A DNA stretch of 64,000 nt, from contig JBBIKC010000010.1 in assembly GCA_037445635.1 (NCBI GenBank), positions 12,942-76,941 of the forward strand. Direction: 5' to 3'. Below, piece by piece: positions 40,024-48,117 of the stretch (position 1 is its first letter; the number at the start of each line of letters is the position of its first letter). The notes beneath the pieces were generated by a model that was given only the letters and a program-made list of their open reading frames with translations, was not told where the DNA came from and did no database searches. The position numbers were made by a program, and so were the translations under genes. Origin of the DNA: JBFMCC01 sp037445635. Lineage in GTDB: Bacteria; Chloroflexota; Anaerolineae; Anaerolineales; Villigracilaceae.

Positions 40024-40692
40024 ATGGATGCCATTTTCACTTCCCTCTCCCTCGGCCTGCTGGCAACGACCAGTCCCTGTGTTTTGCCGCTGTATCCCGG
40101 TTTCCTCGCTTATCTCGGCGGCGGACAGGAGAGCCTGCAAAACAAAGCAGGCCGGTATTTTCTCGGCTTCTTCGTCCTGCTCGGTGTCCTGACGATGATG
40201 CTGGCTCTCGGCGGAGTAATCGCCCTGCTCTCGATCTCCGTCGGGCGGGCGCTTTCGTTTATCATCCCCGTTGCCGACGCGCTGATTATCCTGCTGGGAA
40301 TCCTGTTGCTGCTGAACGTCAATCCGTTTAAAGCCCTGCCGCAGATAGAGGCGCCAATCCTGTCGCATCCGTTCGTCAATGCGTTTTTGTATGGCCTGTT
40401 GTATGGCCCCATTGCTTTGCCCTGCTCCGGGCCGCTGGTGGTAGGAATCTTCGCCCTCTCCCTGACTGTCGCGGAGGCGCTGAGCAAACTGACCATCTTC
40501 TTCTGGTTCGGGATGGGATTCGGCCTGCCCCTGCTGGCCCTGTCGTTTCTCTCCGGCGCGGCCCAGCGTTGGATCACGCGCCAGTTTGCGATGCGGGCGC
40601 GGGCAATCAATGCTGTCGGCGGAATACTCTTGGTAGCGGTCGGTCTTTACGATCTCGCCGCTAATTGGGCCCTGATTCGGATGTTTTCCTAG
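40024..40692 (+). CDS. ccdA: CcdA-type thiol electron-transfer membrane protein
   Basis: A 222-aa six-helix protein of the CcdA/DsbD-beta family, which carries reducing equivalents from cytoplasmic thioredoxin across the membrane. Both redox cysteines are in place: TTSPCVLPLYPGFLAYLGGG after the first helix and PIALPCSGPLVVGI in the fourth. It starts 20 bases after the TlpA-like gene, its probable partner. Its stop codon TAG (40690-40692) is made by the first bases of the MITE that follows. Confidence 0.92.
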   Translation: MDAIFTSLSLGLLATTSPCVLPLYPGFLAYLGGGQESLQNKAGRYFLGFFVLLGVLTMMLALGGVIALLSISVGRALSFIIPVADALIILLGILLLLNVNPFKALPQIEAPILSHPFVNAFLYGLLYGPIALPCSGPLVVGIFALSLTVAEALSKLTIFFWFGMGFGLPLLALSFLSGAAQRWITRQFAMRARAINAVGGILLVAVGLYDLAANWALIRMFS

Positions 40693-40813
40693 GGTCTGTA
40701 TGCAAAATACTTTTGAAGGTGGTCGAGTAGGCGGCGGAGTCTCGGTACGCCCTTACGGGCTACCCGACCGACGCCGTATCGAGACCACAGACTGAATTTG
40801 CATACACACCCTA
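40690..40813. mobile_element. 124-bp TA-target MITE, copy 2
   Basis: Same length and ends as the element at 35548-35671, with four base differences. The left end TAGGGT provides the TAG stop of ccdA. An inner GTCGAGTAGGCGGCGG / CCGACGCCGTATCGAG-like arm forms a long hairpin around GTACGCCCTTACGGGC. No transposase is coded; it would need an IS630-type enzyme in trans. Confidence 0.88.
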
Positions 40814-40816
40814 GTA

Positions 40817-40958
40817 CTAAAGTTGGGTGGTCTCCCTTTTGGAGCAGTTTGGTTCTCGCCGCGAAGAGACGTTCTTCGCGATCCCAGAAGTACCTTCGCA
40901 CTCTTCGTATCTTCGCAGTTCCATTTTTGCGCTCGCCAGGGAGACCGCCTAAAGTTGG
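40817..40958. mobile_element. Second small element with 10-bp target duplication
   Basis: A 122-bp element (40827-40948) with inverted ends GTGGTCTCCCT and AGGGAGACCGC is flanked by identical 10-bp direct repeats CTAAAGTTGG (40817-40826 and 40949-40958). It holds an inner CGCGAAGAGACGTTCTTCGCG-like palindrome. It lies three bases from the end of the preceding MITE, so two unrelated elements share this gap. Confidence 0.75.
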
Positions 40959-41013
40959 ACAAATTTGCAAACATTTCCTAAAAGAATTGCAAACAATTTT
41001 TACACCGCGCACC

Positions 41014-41041
41014 TTGCTAATTTTTACCGCTACAATATAAT
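41014..41041 (+). promoter_or_regulatory. Promoter of pilin gene 1
   Basis: TTGCTA (41014-41019) and TATAAT (41036-41041) with a 16-bp spacer, 56 bases before the start codon. The leader shares its sequence with that of the second pilin gene. Confidence 0.6.
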
Positions 41042-41096
41042 ATAGTTACCTCTGAAATCCGTCAGAGGATAACTTCGAAGAAAGGAGAAAAAGGAT

Positions 41097-41252
41097 ATGT
41101 TGTTCGCCCCGAAGGAAAAAGGCCAGGGCCTGGTCGAGTATGCGTTGATTCTCGTTTTGGTTGCCATCGTTGTTATCGCGGTCCTGATGCTGCTCGGCCC
41201 GATCATCGGCAACGTCTTCTCCACCATCAACAGCAGCCTCTCCGGCGTGTAA
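41097..41252 (+). CDS. Flp/Fap-type small pilin, copy 1
   Basis: A 51-aa Flp-like type IVb pilin. The sequence after a short basic leader (MLFAPKEKGQG) has the class III cleavage signature: KGQGLVEYALILVLVAIVVI, with Glu at +5 of the expected mature form. It then has one hydrophobic helix and a short Gly/Ser-rich tail. A leader peptidase would cut after the Gly in KGQG. Secretion genes of the Tad system are not in the window. An AAAGGAG site precedes it. The product is identical to copy 2. Confidence 0.9.
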   Translation: MLFAPKEKGQGLVEYALILVLVAIVVIAVLMLLGPIIGNVFSTINSSLSGV

Positions 41253-41271
41253 GTTGCCCCTGGCGCAAACA

Positions 41272-41306
41272 AACAGGACTCTGCCAATGCAGAGTCCTGT
41301 TCGATT
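41272..41306 (+). terminator. Hairpin after pilin 1
   Basis: A perfect 13-bp stem AACAGGACTCTGC / GCAGAGTCCTGTT with loop CAAT, followed by a short T/C stretch. It separates the two pilin genes. Confidence 0.8.
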
Positions 41307-41387
41307 CAGTATGCCATGCTCTTCGCATCCGGACAGTTTTGTAAGAATTTTCTTAAGGATTTGAAAGCAATTACGGGCGTGTGCATC

Positions 41388-41415
41388 TTGTCTTTTCGGC
41401 GCATATTACTATAAT
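41388..41415 (+). promoter_or_regulatory. Promoter of pilin gene 2
   Basis: TTGTCT (41388-41393) and TATAAT (41410-41415), 16 bp apart. A GTAAGAATTTTCTTAAGGATTT sequence at about 41341-41362, just upstream, resembles the response-regulator-type sites near 39231. Confidence 0.65.
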
Positions 41416-41469
41416 TAGGATTGTCTCTGAAATTCGTCAGGGCAATTTCGAAGAAAGGAGAAAGCCGCC

Positions 41470-41625
41470 ATGTTGTTTGCTCCGAAGGAAAAAGGCCAAG
41501 GCCTGGTTGAGTATGCGTTGATCCTCGTTCTGGTTGCCATTGTCGTTATCGCGGTCCTGATGCTGCTCGGCCCGATCATCGGCAACGTCTTCTCGACCAT
41601 CAACAGCAGCCTCTCCGGCGTGTAA
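41470..41625 (+). CDS. Flp/Fap-type small pilin, copy 2
   Basis: Encodes exactly the same 51-aa pilin as copy 1. The coding DNA differs at nine positions, all silent, while the leaders are also similar (TCTCTGAAATTCGTCAGGG against CTCTGAAATCCGTCAGAGG). It has its own promoter and terminator, so the copies can be expressed separately. The silent-only changes imply strong selection on the protein or past gene conversion. Confidence 0.9.
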   Translation: MLFAPKEKGQGLVEYALILVLVAIVVIAVLMLLGPIIGNVFSTINSSLSGV

Positions 41626-41640
41626 GTCTGCCTGCGGCCA

Positions 41641-41677
41641 AAAGGGACTCTGCGAGAGCAGGGTCCTTTTTATTTTT
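41641..41677 (+). terminator. Terminator after pilin 2
   Basis: The stem AAAGGGACTCTGC / GCAGGGTCCTTTT with loop GAGA runs into TTTTATTTTT. It overlaps the end of the convergent comEC gene. Confidence 0.85.
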
Positions 41678-44069
41678 CCGCATCCATCCACATCTCCTGC
41701 CCGTCGCTGGAAAGATGCACCCAGCCGTTGACGTCCGTCCGCAGGAGAGTGTAACCTTCCAGCGTTTCGAGCAGTTCGGCGTCCGGGCGGCCATTGAGAT
41801 CGGCGGTGTCGACGCTGAGAAGCACCACTTGGGGGTGCAATCCGGCAATCCACTCCGAAGGGTTCGAGGGAGAGTAGCCGCTGTCTGCCAGCAGGAGGGC
41901 CGAGACCTGTCCAATTTCGCGGCCGTATTCCAGTTCCGCCAGCGAATCGAAATCCGCGCCGACGGGCAGGACGACGCGGAACTGATTCCATTCGACCAGC
42001 AGGATTGCGCCGCGCGGACCGACCGTCAGCACTTCGAGGAACGCGCCCCGCCCCAGGTCGAGACGCTGGCCCGGCTCCGCCAAAGCCACCGGTATCTCCA
42101 GCCCGGAAAGTGTCTCGCTTAACCTGCGCGCCGAGAGGGAGGCTTCCACGTTCCCGGCCCACAGCACGGACTCGGGCCGGTAGCGTTCCACCAGCCGCGG
42201 CAGGGACGCGACTTGTTCCTCCTGTGTCGAAGCCACCACCAGCCAGTCGAGACTGCGATCAAAAGGTGAGAGGCGTCGCCCCAACTGGTCCGAGAGGCGT
42301 GAGAGACTTGGCCCGCCGTTGACGAGGATGCTCTCCCCGTCCGGCGTCTGGATCAACAGCGCGTCGCCGGAGCCGACATCGAAAAAGGTGACATGCAGGC
42401 GTCCGTCCGGCCCGGCGAGGGCGGCGCGCCAGATGAGCAGGGTTGTGAGGAGCAATGCCGCCAGCCCGGTCCAGAGCGGCAGGCGCGGGATACGCGCGTT
42501 CAGGCTTTGCCAAAGACTCTTTAAACGGTCACCGGCCAGTGTCGTGGAAAGAAGCGCCGCGTAATACACGACGACGGCCGCGAAGGGGAAGTCCACCACG
42601 ATGGCCGCGAACGGAAGTCCGGCGAAGAACTCCACCACACGGATGGTGTAGGTGACGAAGGGCAGGGCGATCCACGCGGCCAGTTGACCGAGCGGCGCGA
42701 GCACCAGCCCGAGCAGGACGGCCAGCCCGCCGAGAATCATCACCGCCGGTTGGGCCGGCAGGATGAACGGGTTGGCGACGAACGAAACGAGCGAGACGCG
42801 GTTGAAGTGGTAGGCCATAATTGGAAGGGTGGTCAGTTGGGCGGCGAGGGTGAGCAGGATGAAGTCGGAGATGGGTTGGGAAATTTTTTCGACAGTTGAA
42901 GGTTGAAGGTTGAAAGTCGAGAGGAAGCGCGTGGCGAATGCAGACAGCGGTTCGGCGTAGAGAATGAGGCCGAGGGTGGCGGCAAAAGAAAGTTGAAAGC
43001 CTACATCCCAGACTGTGAGAGGGTTGATCAGTGTCATCATGAGCGCGACCGCGGCCAGTGTGTTCAAGCCGAGGTTGCGGCGGCCAACCTGCCGCGCGAA
43101 GAGGGACAGTCCGCCCATGATGGCGGCGCGCACCACGGCCGCGTCCGCGCCGACGAGCAGGGTGTAGAAGGCGATCCCGATGACGGCGGCCACCGCGCCG
43201 CGGCGCGGTCCGAGGGCGCGGCTGAAGATGCTGATAAACAATGCCGAGATAACGGCAATGTTGAAGCCGGTGATGGCGATGATGTGCGCCGTGCCGGTGT
43301 CTTTGAAGTCCTGTTGCAAATCCGCGGGCAGGCCGCTGTCCACGCCGAGCAGAATGCCCGCCAGCAGGGACGCTTCGGGGTCTGGGTAGAGGCGATGGAC
43401 CAGGCCGAGACCCCGGGCTTTGACCGCGTAGATGGCCGCCGCGAACAGGTTCCCGCCGCGGCCGGGCAGGCGCGTGACCTCGGCGCCGGTCATGTACGCG
43501 TGGATGCCCTCGCGGGCGAGGTATTCGCGGTATGAGAAGTCCTCGTTCTCGGGCGGCGTCCGCAACTTGCCGCGCACGCGGACGATGTCTCCGTACGCGA
43601 ATTCTTCGTTCGGGTCAATTCTGGCGAGCAACAGCCCGCCGACGGGCAGGTCTTCTCCATCGCCGGTGTCTATCTTCGCCGCGCGCAGCCGCAGATTGGT
43701 ATAAGTGTCGCGATAGTCCGGCGGCTCGACGACTGTGCCGGTGACAAGCACTTCGTAATCGCGGTCGTTGTACCAGGCCAGGTCGAAGGCGGTCGGCTCG
43801 GTTTGTGTGGCCTGATAGCGCGCCGCGCCGAGACAAATGACAAGGAGAAGAAAGGAAAGAAAGTGAGGATGTGGAAAGTGGAATGTGGAAACTTGCCTAC
43901 GGCGGGATTGAATTGTGAACAGAACAATGGCCGCCAGCTGTGTAATCGCGATGGCCAGCCAGACCCAAATGGAGAGGGACAGCAGGCTGGCGAGAAGGAT
44001 TCCAGCGGCAAAAGCAATCGAAAGCCAGAGCAAGGGGAGCATGTGGAACGATTTTACAACAGAACCCAT
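41670..44069 (-). CDS. comEC: ComEC/Rec2-type DNA uptake channel with degenerate C-terminal domain
   Basis: A 799-aa multi-helix protein of the ComEC family that imports single-stranded DNA during transformation. The N-terminal OB-like DUF4131 region is at about residues 30-210. The competence core has GTAHIIAITGFNIAVISALF and GADAAVVRAAIMGGLSLFA. The C-terminal metallo-beta-lactamase-like domain begins VTFFDVGSGDALLIQTPDG, but at the position of the usual H-x-H-x-D-H it reads VVASTQEEQVASL, so the metal site is lost. A segment FLSTFNLQPSTVEKI is encoded by a TTGAAGGTTGAAGG-type repeat. A nearer ATG at 44042 is another possible start. Confidence 0.88.
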   Translation of the reverse strand: MGSVVKSFHMLPLLWLSIAFAAGILLASLLSLSIWVWLAIAITQLAAIVLFTIQSRRRQVSTFHFPHPHFLSFLLLVICLGAARYQATQTEPTAFDLAWYNDRDYEVLVTGTVVEPPDYRDTYTNLRLRAAKIDTGDGEDLPVGGLLLARIDPNEEFAYGDIVRVRGKLRTPPENEDFSYREYLAREGIHAYMTGAEVTRLPGRGGNLFAAAIYAVKARGLGLVHRLYPDPEASLLAGILLGVDSGLPADLQQDFKDTGTAHIIAITGFNIAVISALFISIFSRALGPRRGAVAAVIGIAFYTLLVGADAAVVRAAIMGGLSLFARQVGRRNLGLNTLAAVALMMTLINPLTVWDVGFQLSFAATLGLILYAEPLSAFATRFLSTFNLQPSTVEKISQPISDFILLTLAAQLTTLPIMAYHFNRVSLVSFVANPFILPAQPAVMILGGLAVLLGLVLAPLGQLAAWIALPFVTYTIRVVEFFAGLPFAAIVVDFPFAAVVVYYAALLSTTLAGDRLKSLWQSLNARIPRLPLWTGLAALLLTTLLIWRAALAGPDGRLHVTFFDVGSGDALLIQTPDGESILVNGGPSLSRLSDQLGRRLSPFDRSLDWLVVASTQEEQVASLPRLVERYRPESVLWAGNVEASLSARRLSETLSGLEIPVALAEPGQRLDLGRGAFLEVLTVGPRGAILLVEWNQFRVVLPVGADFDSLAELEYGREIGQVSALLLADSGYSPSNPSEWIAGLHPQVVLLSVDTADLNGRPDAELLETLEGYTLLRTDVNGWVHLSSDGQEMWMDAEK
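42893..42920. repeat. TTGAAGG heptamer run within comEC
   Basis: Three to four degenerate TTGAAGG/TTGAAAG units lie in the coding region between membrane segments and are read in frame. The same unit occurs at 24904-24935, 49690-49760 and 63340-63365. Confidence 0.7.
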
Positions 44070-44083
44070 TTATAATCCGAACG

Positions 44084-45592
44084 ATGACCGAGAAAAAACT
44101 GGTGCTCGTCACCGGCGCGACGGGATACGTGGGCGGGCGTCTCGTGCCGAAACTGCTCGAAGCAGGCTACCGCGTCCGCTGCCTGGCGCGCGATCCCCAG
44201 CGGCTGAAAGGCCGTCCATGGCTGAAGCAGGTCGAGGTTGCGGGAGGGGATGCGCTGGCGGTCGAAGACCTCGTTGAGGCCATGCGCGGCGTCTCGTACG
44301 CGTATTATCTGATTCACGGCATCCAGGGCGGAAAGGTCAATGCCGAGCGCGACCTGGCCGTGGCGCGCAACTTCGCCCGGGCCGCCGAGCAGGCGGGCAT
44401 CGAACGCGTCATCTACCTCGGCGAACTGGTGGACCCAACCGCCGTGCTTTCACCGTATTTGCGCGCCCGCCACGAGACCGGCTACGAACTCCGCCACGGA
44501 CGCGTCCCGGTGACGGAATTTCGCGCCGGCATGATCGTTGGTTCGGGTTCGATCCTGTTCGAAATGATCCGCTATCTCACCGAGCGCGAGGCGGTGCTCG
44601 TCTGCCCGGCCTGGTTCTTCTCGAACGCCCAGCCCATCGCCATCCGCGACGTGCTCGCGTATCTCGTCTCTGCGCTGGATTCGCCCGACAGCATCGGCCG
44701 CGTGATCGAGATCGGCGGCCCGACCCGCCTCACCTATGCGGAAATGCTGCTCGAATACGCCAGGGAACGCGGGCTGAGGCGCTGGTTGATCCGCACTCCC
44801 ATTTATGCGCCGCGCCTCTCGGCCTACTGGGTGCACATGGTGACGCCGATCCACTGGCGCGTGGTCCTGCCGCTGATCGAGGGACTCAACGCCAGCGCCG
44901 TCGTCCACGACCAGACCGCGCGGCGCCTCTTCCCGGATATCAAGCCGCTCCCGTTTCGGGAAGCGGTGCACCTGGCCCTCGGCCGCGTGGCGCGCGATAA
45001 CGTGCCTACCTCGTGGGCCGACGCCCTGGTGACGATCAGCGGCGACGTCCAGCCGTACCGCTTCACCGTCGAGGAGGGGTTGTTCGTCGAACGCCGCCGC
45101 GCCGAACTGGATGTGCCGGCCGCGGACGTATTCCGCGCCTACACCGGTCTCGGCGGGACGCGCGGCTGGCTGTACATGGACTGGGCCTGGGCCCTGCGCG
45201 GCTGGCTGGACAAACTGGTCGGCGGGGTGGGAATCCGCCGCGGGCGCCGCCACCCGGACGAGGTGCGCGCGGGCGAGGCGCTGGACTTCTGGCGCGTCGA
45301 GGCGGTCGAGGAGAATCGTCTCCTGCGCCTGCGCGCCGAGATGCGTGTGCCGGGCAAGGCCTGGTTGGAGTTTGAATCGGAGGCGCTCGAAAACGGGAAG
45401 ACTTGTCTGACCGTCACGGCGTATTTCGATCCGAGAGGAGTATTCGGCTTTTTATACTGGTATGCCATGTGGCCGTTCCATAAATTTATTTTCGATGGTC
45501 TCACGCGCCGACTGGTCTCGCGAGCGCGCCTGCTGACCCACACGTACCCTCACCCCGTCTCCCCTCCCCCGGCGAGTGGGGCAAGTGGGTGA
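44084..45592 (+). CDS. NmrA/SDR-type NAD(P)-binding protein with DUF2867 domain
   Basis: A 502-aa protein in two parts. Residues 1-290 are an atypical SDR (NmrA-like), with VLVTGATGYVGGRLVPKLL and EFRAGMIVGSGSILFEMIRY. Residues 330-480 are a DUF2867 domain (VFRAYTGLGGTRGWLYMDWA, then ALDFWRVEAVEENRLLRLRAEM). In other bacteria this fusion is common and its reaction is unknown; a lipid-modifying role is possible. The divergent comEC gene starts 15 bases away. A paralogue follows at 45602 after a short gap. Confidence 0.82.
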   Translation: MTEKKLVLVTGATGYVGGRLVPKLLEAGYRVRCLARDPQRLKGRPWLKQVEVAGGDALAVEDLVEAMRGVSYAYYLIHGIQGGKVNAERDLAVARNFARAAEQAGIERVIYLGELVDPTAVLSPYLRARHETGYELRHGRVPVTEFRAGMIVGSGSILFEMIRYLTEREAVLVCPAWFFSNAQPIAIRDVLAYLVSALDSPDSIGRVIEIGGPTRLTYAEMLLEYARERGLRRWLIRTPIYAPRLSAYWVHMVTPIHWRVVLPLIEGLNASAVVHDQTARRLFPDIKPLPFREAVHLALGRVARDNVPTSWADALVTISGDVQPYRFTVEEGLFVERRRAELDVPAADVFRAYTGLGGTRGWLYMDWAWALRGWLDKLVGGVGIRRGRRHPDEVRAGEALDFWRVEAVEENRLLRLRAEMRVPGKAWLEFESEALENGKTCLTVTAYFDPRGVFGFLYWYAMWPFHKFIFDGLTRRLVSRARLLTHTYPHPVSPPPASGASG

Positions 45593-45601
45593 GGAAATCC
45601 C

Positions 45602-46810
45602 ATGACAAACAAACTCGTCCTCGTCACCGGCGCGACGGGATACATCGCCAGCCGTTTGATTCCGCGATTACTGGAGCGCGGTTACCGCGTGCGCGCCCTG
45701 GCACGCGACCCGAGTCGGCTCGCGGGGAGAAACTGGTTCAACAAAATAGAGGTTGTCCGGGCTGACGTCGCTTCCTCTTCGACCCTCGCCGGCGCGCTGG
45801 ACGGCGTCCACACTGCGTATTACCTCGTTCACAACATGGCATATGGACGCGGATACACCGCATTGGAAATCGAAAGTGCGCATATCTTCGCCTCCGCGGC
45901 TGGGGAGGCGGGCATCGAGCACATCATCTATCTTGGCGGGCTCGCCGACCCTGAACAGCACATTGCTCCGCACATGCGCTCGCGCATCGAGACAGGGAAG
46001 GTTTTGCGCGAGGGGAAGGTTCCCGTTACGGAATTCCGCGCCGGGGTCATTGCAGGCTCGGGGAGCATCTCGTTCGAGATGATTCGTTTCATGACCGAGT
46101 TGTTCCCCATCGTGCCGGGACCGGCCTGGCTGAATAACAAATCCCAGCCCATTGCCATACAAAATGTGATTGATTATCTGCTGGCCGCGCTCGAAAATAA
46201 CAATGGGCGCGGTCAGGTCTTCGAGATCGGCGGACCCGAGGTGATGCAGTACAAAGACCTGATGCTCGGCTATGCGCGTCTGCGCGGACTGAAGCGCGGG
46301 ATCATCACCCTGCCGTTCATCCCGCTGTGGTTCATGGCCTTCGGCGTCGGGCTGATGACTCCGGTACCGCGGCCGATTGCCCACGCCCTGATCGGCGGCT
46401 TATCCGCGGACAGCGTGGTCAAACATCCGCAAGCCCTGCAAGCCTTCCCCGAGGTCCATCTGATCGACTTCGACGCCGCAACCAAAGACGCCCTCGAACG
46501 GACGCATCCCGATCACATCGAACGCGTCTGGGATGACGGCAGACCGGGCCTCAAGTCTCTGAAGCACGAGGGATGTTTCATTTTGCACCGTGTTTCCTCG
46601 CCGGGCGGGGCGGCAGCGCGGGCGAAGCGCCAGTATTACAGTACCCCCTTCGGCGACCTCTGGCTCGAACATGACCGTCGCTCCCAAACCCTCTTCTTTT
46701 CCCCGCGCGGACTGCCGGGCTTTTTGTACTGGTATTTACTTTATCCGTTCCACGCGTATGTCTTCCGCGGCTTGATCCACGCCATTGCAACACACAGCAG
46801 GGAATTGTGA
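45602..46810 (+). CDS. NmrA/SDR-type NAD(P)-binding protein, shorter paralogue
   Basis: A 402-aa relative of the preceding gene, with VLVTGATGYIASRLIPRLL and EFRAGVIAGSGSISFEMIRF. The C-terminal domain is shorter (about 80 residues after position 315) and keeps only the end of the DUF2867 pattern (FFSPRGLPGFLYWYLLYPFH). The paralogue ends with the matching FDPRGVFGFLYWYAMWPFH. Tandem duplication with loss of much of one domain is the simplest reading. The GTG of the next gene overlaps its stop by four bases. Confidence 0.82.
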   Translation: MTNKLVLVTGATGYIASRLIPRLLERGYRVRALARDPSRLAGRNWFNKIEVVRADVASSSTLAGALDGVHTAYYLVHNMAYGRGYTALEIESAHIFASAAGEAGIEHIIYLGGLADPEQHIAPHMRSRIETGKVLREGKVPVTEFRAGVIAGSGSISFEMIRFMTELFPIVPGPAWLNNKSQPIAIQNVIDYLLAALENNNGRGQVFEIGGPEVMQYKDLMLGYARLRGLKRGIITLPFIPLWFMAFGVGLMTPVPRPIAHALIGGLSADSVVKHPQALQAFPEVHLIDFDAATKDALERTHPDHIERVWDDGRPGLKSLKHEGCFILHRVSSPGGAAARAKRQYYSTPFGDLWLEHDRRSQTLFFSPRGLPGFLYWYLLYPFHAYVFRGLIHAIATHSREL

Positions 46811-48111
46811 AACACATTGCCCTTTTGCTTCTTGTCTTTTGTTTTTTCATTGCTCTGGCGCTCCTGCCTCTTCCCCTGCCCCCTTATCTGGACTTTCAGG
46901 TCATCTATCACGCCAACATGGGACTGTTGCGCGGCATCCCGCTCTACGATCATGCCGGGCAGGTGAATATGATCGCGGAGTTGGCGCGCGTCCGGCCGGA
47001 GCAGGTCTATACTTTGCCATTTCCATATCCGCCCTGGTACGCTCTCAGCACAATCTTCCTCGCGCTCCTGCCCATTGACGCCGCGGCGCGGCTGTGGTTC
47101 GGATTGAATCTATCCATGCTGTTTGTTTCCGTTTGGCTTTTGTCCCAAACGGAGTCCGACGACTCCAGTCGTCGTAAGCAAAGTCCGGAGGCTTCGCACC
47201 CCGCCCCCGCCTTGCATTTTCGGACTGAAGCCATCGTTCCGTATCTTCTCGCTATCCTCTTTCTTCCCGTATTTGGGACACTTTTCGTCGGGCAGTATAC
47301 CCTGCCTGTCCTGCTCGGCGCGGCGTTGTGGACGTACGCCGTTCGCAGAGAAAACGAGTATTTGACTGCGCTTGCATCTGTATTGTTGACCTTCAAGCCG
47401 CATCTTGGCGGACTCCTGCTATTGGCTGCGCTGATTCATCTGTGGTATCGCCGCGATTCGTTTGGCCGCCGTGCGCTGACTTACGCCATCGGCGCGGGCA
47501 CCCTGCTTTTTCTCGCAGGCTTTCTTGCCGATCCTGCCTGGCCGACCAACTATTTACAATCCCTGCTTGCCTTTCGTAATGACACTGGAGTCACCTCTTG
47601 TGATCTGTGCGCCAGTTTGCCGGTGGCGTTGGCGCGGCTGATGACCGGGCAGTCCAGTCTTGCTCCCGCGCTGTGGATCGGCCTCGGCCTATTCCTTGTG
47701 CTGCTCGCAGCATTGGTTTGGACGCGCCGAACGATCCTGCTCGCCCCGCGTTGGCTGATGGCGTTCGCGATCCTCGCGGCGCTGCTAGTCAATCCGTATC
47801 TGCTCAATTACGATTTCGTCCTTTTGCTTTTTTTGATCTCATCCCTGCATCCCATTGTAAGGTTTGGAGTGCAGGAACTGGTTCCTGCCGGTTTGGACAG
47901 CATACCACTTCGTGGCACCGAGCCGTCCGACTCCAAATTGAAGCCTGTGATTTACCGGGGTCTGCTCTTCCTCGCCTACGCCCTGCCCTATCTCGCACTC
48001 GGCCTGTGGGGACGCGAAGGCAACTTTGCCTTTTCGATTTCCGCGCTCATCCTGCTTGCACTGACTTTTCATGACACTCGTCAACTTGACGACTCACCCC
48101 GCGCGGCATAA
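46807..48111 (+). CDS. GT87-type (DUF2029) membrane glycosyltransferase-like protein
   Basis: A 434-aa protein with about ten membrane helices. The first extracellular loop has YLDFQVIYHANMGLLRGIPLYD, where the conserved Asp and the G-x-P-x-Y pattern match the GT-C family GT87, which uses polyprenyl-phosphate sugars. It starts with GTG overlapping the previous stop. Two soluble loops (TESDDSSRRKQSPEASHP and QELVPAGLDSIPLRGTEPSD) are encoded by palindromic repeats inserted in frame at about 47150-47235 and 47850-47935. The substrate is unknown. Confidence 0.78.
   Translation: MKHIALLLLVFCFFIALALLPLPLPPYLDFQVIYHANMGLLRGIPLYDHAGQVNMIAELARVRPEQVYTLPFPYPPWYALSTIFLALLPIDAAARLWFGLNLSMLFVSVWLLSQTESDDSSRRKQSPEASHPAPALHFRTEAIVPYLLAILFLPVFGTLFVGQYTLPVLLGAALWTYAVRRENEYLTALASVLLTFKPHLGGLLLLAALIHLWYRRDSFGRRALTYAIGAGTLLFLAGFLADPAWPTNYLQSLLAFRNDTGVTSCDLCASLPVALARLMTGQSSLAPALWIGLGLFLVLLAALVWTRRTILLAPRWLMAFAILAALLVNPYLLNYDFVLLLFLISSLHPIVRFGVQELVPAGLDSIPLRGTEPSDSKLKPVIYRGLLFLAYALPYLALGLWGREGNFAFSISALILLALTFHDTRQLDDSPRAA
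47150..47235. repeat. In-frame palindromic repeat in the GT87 gene
   Basis: GGAGTCCGACGACTCCAGTC-type self-complementary sequence encodes a hydrophilic Ser/Asp/Arg-rich loop. A second such insertion is at about 47850-47935, starting GTAAGGTTTGGAGTGCAGG. Confidence 0.6.
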
Positions 48112-48117
48112 AATACG

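Noticed and set aside
45569..45601. Terminator or regulatory site between the two NmrA/SDR genes
   Set aside because: The C/G-rich end (CCCCTCCCCCGGCGAGTGGGG) is a coding end of the common CCCTCACCCC-type repeat. It has no U run and the next gene is close, so read-through is more likely.
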